In this document: positions 18,197 to 27,352 of the stretch, one piece after another | How the letters are laid out: the number at the start of each line of letters is the position of its first letter | How positions within the stretch are numbered: the first letter of the stretch is position 1 | Source: Aestuariibius insulae | GTDB lineage: Bacteria > Pseudomonadota > Alphaproteobacteria > Rhodobacterales > Rhodobacteraceae | Assembly (NCBI RefSeq): GCF_040783535.2 | Contig: NZ_JBFONW020000003.1 | Coordinates: 186,001-250,000, forward strand | Length of the DNA stretch: 64,000 nt | Direction: 5' to 3' | Program-made: the position numbers and the translations under genes | The notes under the pieces: model-generated | Told to the model about the DNA's origin: nothing | The model's input: the letters and a program-made list of their open reading frames with translations, nothing else | Database searches by the model: none

Positions 18197-18543
18197 TTCG
18201 CACCTCCTGAAAAGCGGGCATGCAGAGTCGATTGCTCCGGTTTGACTCCCGCAACAACTCTGGCAAGTGCGGCATGGTTGGCGCGCAGAACAGGAATGTC
18301 GACGCCTGCCAATTCCGCGTTCTGGAGCGCGCGTTCGTAGTTTTCGGCCAAGGCGGCGACCTCTGGAAAGCCGAGCGTTCCACTGCTACCCTTGATCTTG
18401 TGGGTAGCAGCGCGAAGCCTGGAGAGCGCATCCCCGCCAGTCATCGCCGCGTCGAAACCGAACTCGATCACCTCAAATTCTTTGCGCAGCGTAGAACAAT
18501 GACGCTCTACTAGAGCCAGCATTTGCGCGTTCAAAATGATCAC
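18193..18543 (-). CDS. Histidine phosphotransfer (HPt) protein
   Basis: 116 residues, all-helical HPt domain: ATHKIKGSSGTLGF places the phosphorylatable His at 48. It would relay phosphate between the receiver of the hybrid kinase at 22.7-24.8 kb and another receiver, such as that of the TackOD1 protein or the small receiver at 24.8 kb. The gene overlaps galE by GTGA and is divergent from the TackOD1 gene, with a shared intergenic region of less than 100 bases. The start is GTG 18543, with a weak AGAGG just before. Confidence 0.88.
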   Translation of the reverse strand: MIILNAQMLALVERHCSTLRKEFEVIEFGFDAAMTGGDALSRLRAATHKIKGSSGTLGFPEVAALAENYERALQNAELAGVDIPVLRANHAALARVVAGVKPEQSTLHARFSGGAK

Positions 18544-18637
18544 CTCTGCATAAATGCAATCTTTAACTCTTATCGAATCAACCGTTAAAATATCGCAAAG
18601 ATAAATAGTTACGGTTATTTAAGGGTTGCTTGATTAT

Positions 18638-20392
18638 ATGCCCCGAACGCAACCGGAGGCCGGACGCTTGGTGCAGACCTCATCTTATCTTGCTGTTGAA
18701 GACCCGGGCCTGCCACTACAGGCGCGTCGCGTTTTGCTTGTTGAAGACAGTTCAGTGACAACCGACTTGGTTACGCTGGTCCTGACGCAGGCTGGTCATT
18801 CTGTAACCTGTGCGGCAGATGGAACAGCCGCTTTGGCCGCGCTTCGGGCCAATGAATTCGACGTTGTTCTGACGGATTTCCACCTTCCTGATATTAACGG
18901 GACCGAAGTTGTTCGTCGGTTTCGAGATGCAAGCCTGGGCGCTGAAATGCCCGTCTTCATCGCGATTACAGGCGATGTCCGGGGTCTGTTAAATGACGCG
19001 CATAACTGCGAAATATTCGATAAGGTCGTGCCGAAACCGCTTGATATCGATGCAGTGTGTGAGCTTGTTGAGTTCCCGCCGCAGCGGATGTCTAATCCAT
19101 CCCCTGTCAACGCAGAGAACATAAAAGCCGTTGATGCAGCGGATCTACCGTTTTCCTGGTTTCATTGGCCGCCCCGTGCGCCGAATGCGATTGATTCCGG
19201 TATCTCGGACGCAGACGCTATCCTTGTCACACGGGCGACAGATCTGGATGCCCTCTGGGAAATTCCAGGTGCTAACCTGCTTCCCATTGCCGACCAATCA
19301 GGTACGCTTGGCGTGTCCGCTGACGTAGATCTCACATCTCCTGGCCCGGAAGAAATTCAGAAGCTTGGCGAAGTTATCGAGGCGTTTCATCTGCGCAGAG
19401 ACGATATTGACATTGATCTCCGTGAGTCGTCTGACGAGGCTGAACGGCTTCTGGGACGCATGCACGTTACTGGCGGGGCTTTAACCCCGAAGCGCGACGG
19501 GCGACGGGCGTCGATGATGGCATGGAATTCGCTCGTCCCAGACCGCATGCTGGACTCTCTTCTAACACAGCTTGAAGCAGATTCGCTTGTAGAACGGGCA
19601 TTTTTTGAACGGGTTCACTGTTGTCCGGTATGTGACTCTGCCCGACTTATTGCCAGAGAAGAGTGTCCGTCTTGCCAGTCCGCGCAATTGTCGGAAGAAA
19701 GCTATATTCACCATTTCAGGTGTGCGCACCAGGCCCCCGAAAGCGAATTCATAGAAGGTGACGAACTGATCTGCCCGAAGTGCCGGCGCAGGTTGACTCA
19801 CTTCGGACAGGATTACGATCGTCCGGGCCAAATGGTGGTTTGCAAATCCTGCCAGACAGCCACTTCGGAACCTAGCGTTAGTTTTGCCTGCGCGGACTGT
19901 GACAAGATTTTCGCCACTGATCGTGCCGTCGTGCTCGACGTATCCTCGGCCCGATTGACGGATCGCGGGCTTTCAATGCTGCGGATGGGGCGCAGTGGGC
20001 TGTCCCGGGGTCGGACGATGTTCAGGTTTTCTGACCTGCCAATTGATATGATTGTCGGTCTCAATCGCGCCGCAAATCTATGGAATGAAGATCACACACC
20101 GTTCGTGCTTGCGCGTATCAGCCACGCAAATCTGTTCGAATTGCGCGATACCGAAGGTCTTCGTCAAGTGTCGGAGGCGCGGCGGTTATGGCTTTCGTTT
20201 TTGCGTATGGCTTTGGATCAGAAGTATATTTGTTCCGCGGGTCGGAATGATGATTATGTACTATTGACCAATATGACCTCTGTTTCGGCTGAGACTTTGT
20301 TGGGCGAGGCTTGCATTTCTGCGGCTCGCGATATTCGCCTGCAGCTTGACAGCGAAATAAAGGTTTTTGGCCCTGATGATCTGGCCAAATAA
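18638..20392 (+). CDS. Receiver protein with TackOD1 zinc domain and GGDEF-like tail
   Basis: 584 residues. The receiver domain at about 30-150 contains LLVEDSS, phosphoacceptor Asp80 (LTDFHLPDI) and Lys in VVPKPLD. Residues about 265-430 are rich in paired cysteines (CPVC, CPSC, CPKC, CKSC, CADC at 329-332, 343-346, 379-382, 402-405, 418-421), with a FRCAHQAPESEF block characteristic of the TackOD1 domain, a zinc-ribbon output domain known from thaumarchaeal and bacterial signalling proteins. The C-terminal 120 residues look like a worn GGDEF domain: FVLARISHANLFEL would be the first strand and GRNDDYVLL replaces GGDEF, so no cyclase activity is expected. ATG 18638 follows AAGGG. It overlaps the glycosyltransferase gene by one base (TAATG), suggesting direct control of polysaccharide synthesis. 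Confidence 0.85.
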   Translation: MPRTQPEAGRLVQTSSYLAVEDPGLPLQARRVLLVEDSSVTTDLVTLVLTQAGHSVTCAADGTAALAALRANEFDVVLTDFHLPDINGTEVVRRFRDASLGAEMPVFIAITGDVRGLLNDAHNCEIFDKVVPKPLDIDAVCELVEFPPQRMSNPSPVNAENIKAVDAADLPFSWFHWPPRAPNAIDSGISDADAILVTRATDLDALWEIPGANLLPIADQSGTLGVSADVDLTSPGPEEIQKLGEVIEAFHLRRDDIDIDLRESSDEAERLLGRMHVTGGALTPKRDGRRASMMAWNSLVPDRMLDSLLTQLEADSLVERAFFERVHCCPVCDSARLIAREECPSCQSAQLSEESYIHHFRCAHQAPESEFIEGDELICPKCRRRLTHFGQDYDRPGQMVVCKSCQTATSEPSVSFACADCDKIFATDRAVVLDVSSARLTDRGLSMLRMGRSGLSRGRTMFRFSDLPIDMIVGLNRAANLWNEDHTPFVLARISHANLFELRDTEGLRQVSEARRLWLSFLRMALDQKYICSAGRNDDYVLLTNMTSVSAETLLGEACISAARDIRLQLDSEIKVFGPDDLAK

Positions 20393-21642
20393 TGGAACAA
20401 TTTGCGCTCGCGATTGACTATTTGTTCGCGCAAAGCTGGGCAAGTCTACTCGCGCTCTACTGGTTCGTGATTGTATTCGAATTGCCACGCTACGGGCTGC
20501 TTTTCGGAACGATGGTCCTGCTCCCAGCACGTAAACCTGGTCCCGAATATAAGGGGCGCGTCAGTGTCATGCTCGCCGGTCATTGCGAAGAAGAAGCGAT
20601 TGAACGTTGTGTTCAGGCACTGCATGAACAAAGCAGACCGCCCGACCAGATCGTAGTGGTGAGTGACGGATCAGACGACGCGATGCGATCTATCATCAGG
20701 CGGATGCAGGTGCAGGGTCTGATCGATCTGGCCCACGCGACGGATTTGCGGTCGGGTAAATCCGCCGGGGTCAACCTTGCCGCAGGAAGCTGCACCGGCG
20801 ATGTCCTCGTGAATGTCGATGCCGATTGTTCATTTGATCGCCATGCCATCCGTGAGATTGCGCGCCCCTTTCACGATCCAGCGGTAGGCGCAGTCTGCGG
20901 GTGTATTCGAACACGCAATGTAAATCGAAGTCTTATCACACGATTTCAGGCGATAGAGTATCTCGTTTCGATCTCTTTGGGGCGCTATGCCGCTGACCGC
21001 ATTGAACAGGTCACCTGTGTGTCCGGCGCATTTGGTGCCTTTCGTCGTGATGCCTTCTTGAACGCAGGTGGCCTGGATGCCGGTGGAGGAGAAGATTTTG
21101 ATCTCACCATGCGGATGCGTCAGCAAAATTGGTCGGTGCGTTTTGCAATCGGGGCAATTTGCTACACGGACGTCCCGGAGACGTGGCGCACGTTTGTTCG
21201 GCAAAGGTTTCGCTGGGAACGCGACGCAGTGCGGTTGCGCTATCGCAAACATGCAGCGCAAATGAATCCGTTTTCACATGCGTTTAGACTTTCAGAATTG
21301 ACCGGAGAAATTGAGTTTCTGCTCTTCAATGTCATCGCGGCAATTGCGTTGCCATTCTACCTCATCTGGCTGTTTGAGATTTATGGAACGATGGCGATCA
21401 CCATTCTGCTCGCTGCACAAATCGGCCTCCTCTTGATAGATACGCTTGTTTTTGTGGCCGCCATATCCGTTGCCAAAGGAAGTAAGTCAGGATGGCTTTT
21501 ACTCTACCTCCCCGGATACGGCGTATTTGGGGGCCTTGTCATGCGGTTTGTACGCGTCGCGGCATACCTTCAGGAGTGGCTGTTTTACGCGTCCTATAAG
21601 GATACCTATGTGCCGTCCAAAGTGCACAAGGTCAGGGAGTGA
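20392..21642 (+). CDS. Membrane processive glycosyltransferase family 2
   Basis: 416 residues. N-terminal membrane segments at about 10-45, a GT2 catalytic domain, then membrane segments at about 305-385. Catalytic motifs: SDGSDD near 91, DAD at 143-145 (metal/UDP-sugar), GGGEDFDL near 231 (ED at 234-235, general base) and QRFRW at 271-275 (Q-x-x-R-W, acceptor and processivity). This is the cellulose/hyaluronan synthase pattern, so it should polymerise a sugar from a UDP-donor and push the chain across the inner membrane. No PilZ domain is fused; control may come from the TackOD1 protein encoded immediately upstream. Confidence 0.9.
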   Translation: MEQFALAIDYLFAQSWASLLALYWFVIVFELPRYGLLFGTMVLLPARKPGPEYKGRVSVMLAGHCEEEAIERCVQALHEQSRPPDQIVVVSDGSDDAMRSIIRRMQVQGLIDLAHATDLRSGKSAGVNLAAGSCTGDVLVNVDADCSFDRHAIREIARPFHDPAVGAVCGCIRTRNVNRSLITRFQAIEYLVSISLGRYAADRIEQVTCVSGAFGAFRRDAFLNAGGLDAGGGEDFDLTMRMRQQNWSVRFAIGAICYTDVPETWRTFVRQRFRWERDAVRLRYRKHAAQMNPFSHAFRLSELTGEIEFLLFNVIAAIALPFYLIWLFEIYGTMAITILLAAQIGLLLIDTLVFVAAISVAKGSKSGWLLLYLPGYGVFGGLVMRFVRVAAYLQEWLFYASYKDTYVPSKVHKVRE

Positions 21643-21646
21643 TGAG

Positions 21647-22744
21647 ATGATTACACGTCTCAAGTGCCGCCCGCGTACTGACAGCCACCGCAACGAAATC
21701 CGAGTTCATCGATGGTCTTGGGATCGCACGATTTACCTCGTGGTTCTCGGTGGTTTTTTTGCCATGCTTCTGAATTACCTTGCAGGGGATCGTCTTATTT
21801 TGCGGGCCGATGGGCTGGTATTGCGCGATCGGATCGTCGTGGCCGCCACCTCTTTGGTCAGCGTCACCGAAGTGCAGGCGCAACCCGGCCAATGGGTTGA
21901 AGCAGGCGACATCCTGCTGCGTGCTGAATCGACCACTGTGCTTGATCGTTTGGCAGACCTCGCCCTTCGGCGTGCAGAACTCGATGAACGGCTCGCAAAG
22001 TTGATTGGCGAAGCCGCCTTGGCTCAAGCCCTTGCCCCCCTTGCACGGGAGCGTCTTGAGACGCTTGAAGCCGACACTCTCTGGATGATCGGTTCAGACA
22101 ATGACCGATTGGTCAACGCTGCGCGCCGAGCTGAAATCGAAGATCGGTTGCATGCTGCCCGCACAGAACTGCGTCGGCTCGAAACGCGCGACACCGGGCT
22201 TAATCACGAGATTGCTGCGGTGCGCACCGCCGCTGAACATGCCGATGCGGATATTGCCCGCCTCAGGTCGCACTACAACGGCGGTGTCCGCCGGGCACCG
22301 CGCGAAGGTGTCGTGGGGTCCGCAGTGCCGGCTGAAGGTGAGGTGTTTCGCCCCGGCGAACCGATTACATCGCTACTTTCAGGCGGACAGTATGTTTTGG
22401 CATACCTTCCAAGGCATTATCTTTTTTCAATCGCTCCGGGTGAGCCTGTTCGGGTGATGAACGGTTCCGCATCCGTGATTGGAAAAATTGATGCCATCCT
22501 TCCTGTGTCTGCTGCGATCCCGGATGAGTTTCACAACAGCTTTCGCGCTCGCGAACGCAAACAATTGGCGCGGATCGCGCTGCCGCAGGATAGCCCGTTT
22601 CCCATTCATTCAACCGTTCGCATCCGGTCGGACTTTGACCTTAGGGGGCGCCTTTCGGCGCTGATCAGCCAAGTCGGGGCTTTACGGGCTGACGACCAGA
22701 TGGCGTCGGTAACCAAAACAGAACAGTTGAGGAGCCCGAAATGA
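21647..22744 (+). CDS. HlyD/Alg44-like membrane fusion protein
   Basis: 365 residues. One N-terminal membrane helix (DRTIYLVVLGGFFAMLLNYLAG), then a biotinyl-lipoyl-like half (VTEVQAQPGQWVEAGDILLR), a long coiled-coil section at about 110-210 and a second lipoyl half (APREGVVGSAVPAEGEVFRPGEPI). This is the periplasmic adaptor architecture used in polysaccharide export (Alg44-type) and type I secretion. Its place between the polymerising glycosyltransferase and a sensor kinase supports a role in moving the polymer across the periplasm. Start at ATG 21647 after AGGGA (21634-21638); a longer in-frame extension overlaps the glycosyltransferase gene and is rejected. It overlaps the kinase gene by ATGA. 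Confidence 0.85.
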   Translation: MITRLKCRPRTDSHRNEIRVHRWSWDRTIYLVVLGGFFAMLLNYLAGDRLILRADGLVLRDRIVVAATSLVSVTEVQAQPGQWVEAGDILLRAESTTVLDRLADLALRRAELDERLAKLIGEAALAQALAPLARERLETLEADTLWMIGSDNDRLVNAARRAEIEDRLHAARTELRRLETRDTGLNHEIAAVRTAAEHADADIARLRSHYNGGVRRAPREGVVGSAVPAEGEVFRPGEPITSLLSGGQYVLAYLPRHYLFSIAPGEPVRVMNGSASVIGKIDAILPVSAAIPDEFHNSFRARERKQLARIALPQDSPFPIHSTVRIRSDFDLRGRLSALISQVGALRADDQMASVTKTEQLRSPK

Positions 22745-24798
22745 AAGAGACATTGATGACGATGGTCGAGAGCGGCTCGGTCATGTTGCTTCCGGTGCTC
22801 ATTATCGCGTTGATCCACGATAGATTGGAGAGGCGACCTATCATTCTTGGCGCTCTAATTGGTCTAATCTTTGCTGCGATCGGAGCCATTGTGATGGATA
22901 ACGCAGTGGAAGTTATCCCGGGTATTCGGACGGACCCGCGCGCTGCGGTGATTGTTCTTGCCTTTCTGACCGGCGGTCCGATTAGCGGCATCATTGCCAC
23001 GATCACGCTTGCCACAATCAGGTATGAGCAAGGCGGAATGGGGGCAACGCCGGGAATCATTTATATTGTCGGCACCGCAGTTGCGATGCTGGCCTATCGC
23101 GCGTGGCTTGATCGCACTGCGCGCCAAATCGGTGTCCGACAGGTCGTGCAAGCCGCAATCATCGCAGCATTTTTACCTACGTTCTTACTCATGTTCGTAA
23201 GCGCAGCGCCTTGGAAGGTATTCCTCATATCGAACGGGTTGGCGATGCCAACAAATTTCATCGCAGTGATCATGGTTGGCATTCTTCTCGTTCGTTACCG
23301 CGAACGCGACATAGCGATTGCGGCGAATGTCGAAAAACAGGCCCAAATGAATGCGATTGCTGACAACTCTCCGACCATGATCTTTCAGGGCGTGACGGAT
23401 CCGTCGGGTGCCTTTCGACTGACATTCGTTTCACATGCCGCCTGTCGTCTACTTGGCCTGACACCACATGAATTAACTGACCAGAGCCGCACCTTTGAAG
23501 AAGTTCTTTCGGACGAGTCCGGTCAGCTCAAAGACGCCTTTTGCAAACCTGAAGAGGCCGCTTCAATCGAATTCCAGTTCGAACATGCCGATGGCTCGCG
23601 CTGGTTGCGCCTTGATGCGAGCGCACGCAAAGACGTTAGGCAACATCTGGTATGGGATGGTACGATCATCGATATTTCCGCTCAGCGTGCTGCGGAGGAG
23701 ATGAAAGACAATTTCATCTCGGTGATCAGTCATGAATTGCGCACGCCACTCACGTCGATCAGGGGGTCACTGGGGCTTGCGCTCTCAGTATTGGAGAAGC
23801 CGAAGGCGCTGGAGGCTAAGAAGCTAAAGAATATGCTTCAGATAGCAAACAGAAACGCCGAACGATTGGCGCGCTTGGTCAACGAGATTCTGGACAGTCA
23901 AAAGCTACGCTCCGGACAGATGGATTTTACGATTACGCAATCCGAAGTGTCGCCGATCGTCAGAGACGCCATCTCAGAGGTTGAAGGGTTTGCGCCCGAA
24001 AAGGGGATCGATCTAGTGTATGAGGATCGTACCCATGGTGCAAGCATTATGGTCGACTCGGGCCGCTTGCGATTGGTTCTGCAAAACCTGCTTTCAAATG
24101 CCTACAAATTCTCGAAGCCAAAAAGCGATATCCGCGTAATCGCCAATCTCCACAATCAAGAGCTTCTCATCTCAGTGCGAGATAAAGGTTCTGGAATTCC
24201 CGAAGAGTTTCAACCCCACGTTTTTGAAAGATTTCGGCAGGCACAGGGCGCGCACAATCGAAACTCAGCTGGCACTGGATTGGGATTAAGTATTGCGCGT
24301 TCATTGGTCGAGGGAATGGGCGGACGTATCTGGTTTGAAACCGCAGAAGACGTGGGTACAACATTCCATGTTTCTTTCCCGGCAGAGAGTAAGCCAAGTG
24401 CGTTGAAAAAATCCACAAGACCATCTGCAAATCTAGCGCTTCCGCATCTACTGTATGTAGAGGACGATTTGTCTCTTCAGGAAATCATCGCCATCCGCGT
24501 TGGCAATTATGCTCGCGTCTCGGCCGCGGCAACCTTGGCCGACGCTATCGAAATATTTGAGCAGGAAGACATTGCCGCAGTTCTGCTTGATCTAGATCTG
24601 CCTGATGGGATGGCGCTGGATTTTATGAATGGTGTACCGCAAGAGGTGCCGATAATCGTTTTTTCAGCCTTTGAAATCGACCCATCCGACATCCATCGTG
24701 AGGTAATCGTCATGACCAAATCACGCGTGCCCGAAGCCGAAGTCGCCAAAGCTGTGTTGAATGCGCTGAATGTCACTCCAGATTGCGATGCTGCTTGA
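22741..24798 (+). CDS. Hybrid sensor histidine kinase, 5TM-PAS-kinase-receiver
   Basis: 685 residues. Residues 1-195 form five or six membrane helices with GGPISGIIATI and PTNFIAVIMVG, resembling the 5TMR-LYT sensor module. A PAS domain is at about 205-315. The HisKA domain has SHELRTPL with His331; the ATPase domain has NLLSNAYKFS, DKGSGIP and GTGLGLSIAR. The C-terminal receiver (about 568-680) has YVEDD and LLDLDLPDG with Asp617. LYT-type sensors are known for murein-related or small-ligand sensing; here the location suggests sensing of envelope or polymer state. Phosphate could pass from the C-terminal receiver to the HPt protein at 18.2 kb. Confidence 0.92.
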   Translation: MKETLMTMVESGSVMLLPVLIIALIHDRLERRPIILGALIGLIFAAIGAIVMDNAVEVIPGIRTDPRAAVIVLAFLTGGPISGIIATITLATIRYEQGGMGATPGIIYIVGTAVAMLAYRAWLDRTARQIGVRQVVQAAIIAAFLPTFLLMFVSAAPWKVFLISNGLAMPTNFIAVIMVGILLVRYRERDIAIAANVEKQAQMNAIADNSPTMIFQGVTDPSGAFRLTFVSHAACRLLGLTPHELTDQSRTFEEVLSDESGQLKDAFCKPEEAASIEFQFEHADGSRWLRLDASARKDVRQHLVWDGTIIDISAQRAAEEMKDNFISVISHELRTPLTSIRGSLGLALSVLEKPKALEAKKLKNMLQIANRNAERLARLVNEILDSQKLRSGQMDFTITQSEVSPIVRDAISEVEGFAPEKGIDLVYEDRTHGASIMVDSGRLRLVLQNLLSNAYKFSKPKSDIRVIANLHNQELLISVRDKGSGIPEEFQPHVFERFRQAQGAHNRNSAGTGLGLSIARSLVEGMGGRIWFETAEDVGTTFHVSFPAESKPSALKKSTRPSANLALPHLLYVEDDLSLQEIIAIRVGNYARVSAAATLADAIEIFEQEDIAAVLLDLDLPDGMALDFMNGVPQEVPIIVFSAFEIDPSDIHREVIVMTKSRVPEAEVAKAVLNALNVTPDCDAA

Positions 24799-24817
24799 AA
24801 CAGAGGAGGGCTTTGCC

Positions 24818-25189
24818 GTGAAAGTTCTACATGTCGACGACGAAAACGATATCCGCGAGATCGTTGCACTTGCCCTTGAGATGGATGGCGACTGGGAGGT
24901 CGCGACTGCTACTTCGGGAGCTGAGGCGCTTGATCTGATGGCGTCAGATAGGCCAGAGATCATCTTGCTGGATGTGATGATGCCAAGCATGTCTGGCCCG
25001 GAATTGAAAAAGCAGATGGACTGCGACCCTGACCTCAGAGGAATCCCTGTGATTTTCATGACCGCCGCCGCGCAAGAACAGACCAGAGCAGAACTCCTGG
25101 CGCTGAACGCATTGGGGGTTATTGAGAAGCCATTCGATCCAATGGCGTTGGGCGCAAACCTGAATGCGATGCTTGGATCGCGACGATAA
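24818..25189 (+). CDS. Stand-alone receiver protein
   Basis: 123 residues, one receiver domain: VLHVDDENDIRE, Asp52 in ILLDVMMPSM, Lys104 in VIEKPFD. The GTG start at 24818 has AGGAGG at 24804-24809, eight bases upstream, much better than the ATG further upstream, which overlaps the kinase gene. It lies directly after the hybrid kinase and is the final gene of the plus-strand operon. It is a likely acceptor of phosphate from the kinase or HPt protein. Confidence 0.9.
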   Translation: MKVLHVDDENDIREIVALALEMDGDWEVATATSGAEALDLMASDRPEIILLDVMMPSMSGPELKKQMDCDPDLRGIPVIFMTAAAQEQTRAELLALNALGVIEKPFDPMALGANLNAMLGSRR

Positions 25190-25550
25190 TAGTGCGCTGC
25201 CGCGAAGGACGCAACAATGAACCTGAGGGATTTGCTTCATCACATGGAATAGGGTTGGCCATATCGGCTATCGCCGAACATCTAATGTTAATAAAGCAAT
25301 CGGCAAACTTAGCATATGACAGGCTGAAAGCCTTTATCCTCGTTGAGGTGGGTCAAGATTGACTTTCGGTTTACAGTAGATGCGCACAACTATCATGTCG
25401 TAAGCCAATACATTGCGGGCAATCGACCGAGCAATTCTGTTAGCAACGCCGTCCCGCAAACTGCGAACTCGCGCCCCCTCTCGATTTCGCTTTCAAAGCC
25501 AATGCCTGCTTTTCAAATCGCAACCGCAGCATCCAGATTGAGTGGCCAAC
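25190..25550. other. Intergenic between polysaccharide locus and inverted repeat
   Basis: About 360 bases; no supported gene and no clear terminator. The left inverted repeat begins at about 25551. Confidence 0.4.
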
Positions 25551-26330
25551 GGCAGCAATGGGCCGTCCGCGAAGACGACCCTAAAGTCGCTAGATTTCAA
25601 TGGCCTCGGCGATTGCTAGAGCGTCCTCAAGTTCGACGCCCAGGTACCGGACTGTGCTGTCCATCTTGGTATGACCGAGCAGAAGCTGAACCGCCCGCAA
25701 GTTGCCGGTCTTTTTGTAGATCTGGGTCACCTTTGTTCGCCTCATCGAATGCGTGCCATATGCGCTCGCTTCTAGACCGATCGACGTGACCCAATCGCGG
25801 ACGATCCGCGCATACTGGCGTGTCGAGATGTGCAGGCGCTCGTGGAACCGACCCGGCCATAGGAACTCCGACCCGACCATGAGCTCATCTTCCATCCACT
25901 TTTCGACAGAGGCGCGTGTGCCTTCGGATATCTCAAATCGCACAGGTTTCTGAGTCTTGCTTTGTAGCACCGATGCCCGTTCCTTGATCTGACCTGATGC
26001 CATCACATCGACGACTTTCATCTTCACCAGGTCACAGCCGCGCAGCTTGCTGTCGATGGCCATATTGAAGAGTGCAAGGTCTCGATGGTTCTCGGCCAGT
26101 TCAAGTCGAACCCGGATCGCCCAGACATGTTTTGGTTTCAGTGGTCGTTTTTGCCCGACGATGCGGCCCTTGTTCCAAGCCGGGCGAAGCGCACGAATAG
26201 CCGGTAAGTTTGGTGTTTCCATGACTGATCCTCCGATCCGCCATGCCCTCCCACAACGACAACCCGACGTTGACGATGCCACCATATCACAGGATGCTGC
26301 GTCGCATCCGAGGTCGGCTGTGAGCCCAAA
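25551..26330. repeat. Left copy of a 780-bp inverted repeat
   Basis: This segment is the reverse complement of 29664-30443 with only a few base differences. Sequence identity stops sharply at both ends. It contains the whole tyrosine recombinase gene plus short flanks. Together the two copies bracket about 3.3 kb. Confidence 0.93.
25590..26222 (-). CDS. Short tyrosine recombinase, left copy
   Basis: 210 residues, only the catalytic part of the phage-integrase family. Active-site residues: Arg61 (KLRGCDL), His158 and Arg161 (THSMRRT), His184 (LLGHT) and nucleophile Tyr193 (VRYLG). The usual N-terminal arm- and core-binding domains are reduced to about 35 residues. Short integrases of this type are widespread in roseobacters. 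The start at 26222 (METPNLPAIR) is shared with the second copy. The only amino-acid difference seen from the copy at 29772 is Met115 here against Ile there. Placed in inverted orientation at the other end of a 4.9-kb unit, it may act in inversion or mobilisation of that unit. Confidence 0.9.
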   Translation of the reverse strand: METPNLPAIRALRPAWNKGRIVGQKRPLKPKHVWAIRVRLELAENHRDLALFNMAIDSKLRGCDLVKMKVVDVMASGQIKERASVLQSKTQKPVRFEISEGTRASVEKWMEDELMVGSEFLWPGRFHERLHISTRQYARIVRDWVTSIGLEASAYGTHSMRRTKVTQIYKKTGNLRAVQLLLGHTKMDSTVRYLGVELEDALAIAEAIEI

Positions 26331-26365
26331 GCTGCCATCCACCCAGGGTTCCAGATACTGCAACG

Positions 26366-26659
26366 CAGCTTCCGCAAGCTGTCATTCGATTTTCTTGCAT
26401 CTCAACCGAAGAACCGGCCCTTTTGAAGAGCCGGTTCTGAGGGCTAAAACGCCGGATCACCGTTCATGATCAACTTTATGAGCCAGATCAGAAACGCAAA
26501 CCAACGACGGTTTTTCGCCTTTACAGGGTATCTCATCCCTGTGTCCTTCAACTCGACTAGGCGGTCGAGTCATAGAAGGCAGGTCGGCTCTAGCCTGCCG
26601 GTGGTAAAGCCTCACCCTGTCCACTGGGGTGGTCCCGAGCTTTTATCTTCGGGGTGAGG
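26366..26659 (+). ncRNA. Run of six successive hairpins, possible structured RNA or recombination site array
   Basis: Six inverted repeats follow each other: CAGCTT/AAGCTG (26366-26381), GAACCGGC/GCCGGTTC (26411-26437), ACAGGG/CCCTGT (26523-26542), CTCGAC/GTCGAG (26552-26569), GGCAGG/CCTGCC (26578-26599) and CCTCACCC/GGGTGAGG (26610-26659, with CCACTGGGGTGG inside). None has a T-run. No coding frame accounts for the stretch. Such density of stems is unusual for intergenic DNA and fits a folded RNA or single-stranded-DNA recombination substrate. I cannot assign a known family, and the strand is uncertain because each stem is symmetric. Confidence 0.4.
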
Positions 26660-27352
26660 ATTGGAGACCCACGGTGGCCTTGTTAAAAGTACTTGGGCAT
26701 TGAAGATCTGAAATTCAAGCTTCCAGCGCATGCTTGCGGACGGCCCTTACCGGAAGTTCGTCGGACCCCCAGATGCCGCGATGCAGCTTTCCTCAAGCGT
26801 CGTTCGCTGCGCCTGCGGATTGATAAATGCCTGAGCGCCCAAAGTGCGGACAAAGCCGCTGTTAGATCTTGTTAGCCGTCGACGTGGCCGTCGCCGTTGA
26901 AGCGGTGCGGCCAGCCAGAGACGACATCCGCTGCGGCAACATCGGCCACTTGCACTTGGAGGCTGAGAGCGCGCGAGAAAGTTGCCTTTCGGGGCCTAAA
27001 GCTAAAGATCTGTATTTCCAAAGTGCTATTAATTTATACTCTTGGAAAGTTCTAGCGCTGCTCTTGCGGCTGAAGACGTCCGATACTCACTCTCCCGCTT
27101 ACAGCTTCCTAACGATCTGACCAATCTGCAGGCCTCGGATCCTAACTCTCGTTCTCGATCCTCTCTGTTGACAGCACTGAACAATGCCGGATAAGAGGCT
27201 TGGCAACTCAAAACACCAGCCATAACTTCGTAAGGCGCGAGTAAGTCATTTACGTTCCGCCTATTTCGATCCTTTTCCCAAAAATATCAGCGCTACACCA
27301 AAAGACAAACTCATTCGATAGGTCGGATTAGCTCACCGATAAAAGAAATTGC
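26660..27352. other. Intergenic, no supported gene
   Basis: About 690 bases between the hairpin series and the stop of the 614-residue gene. Frames on both strands are short with irregular translations. Confidence 0.4.

Noticed and set aside
26411..26437. GAACCGGC/GCCGGTTC hairpin as a terminator
   Set aside because: No T-tract follows and it is one of a series of hairpins, so it was reported with that series instead.
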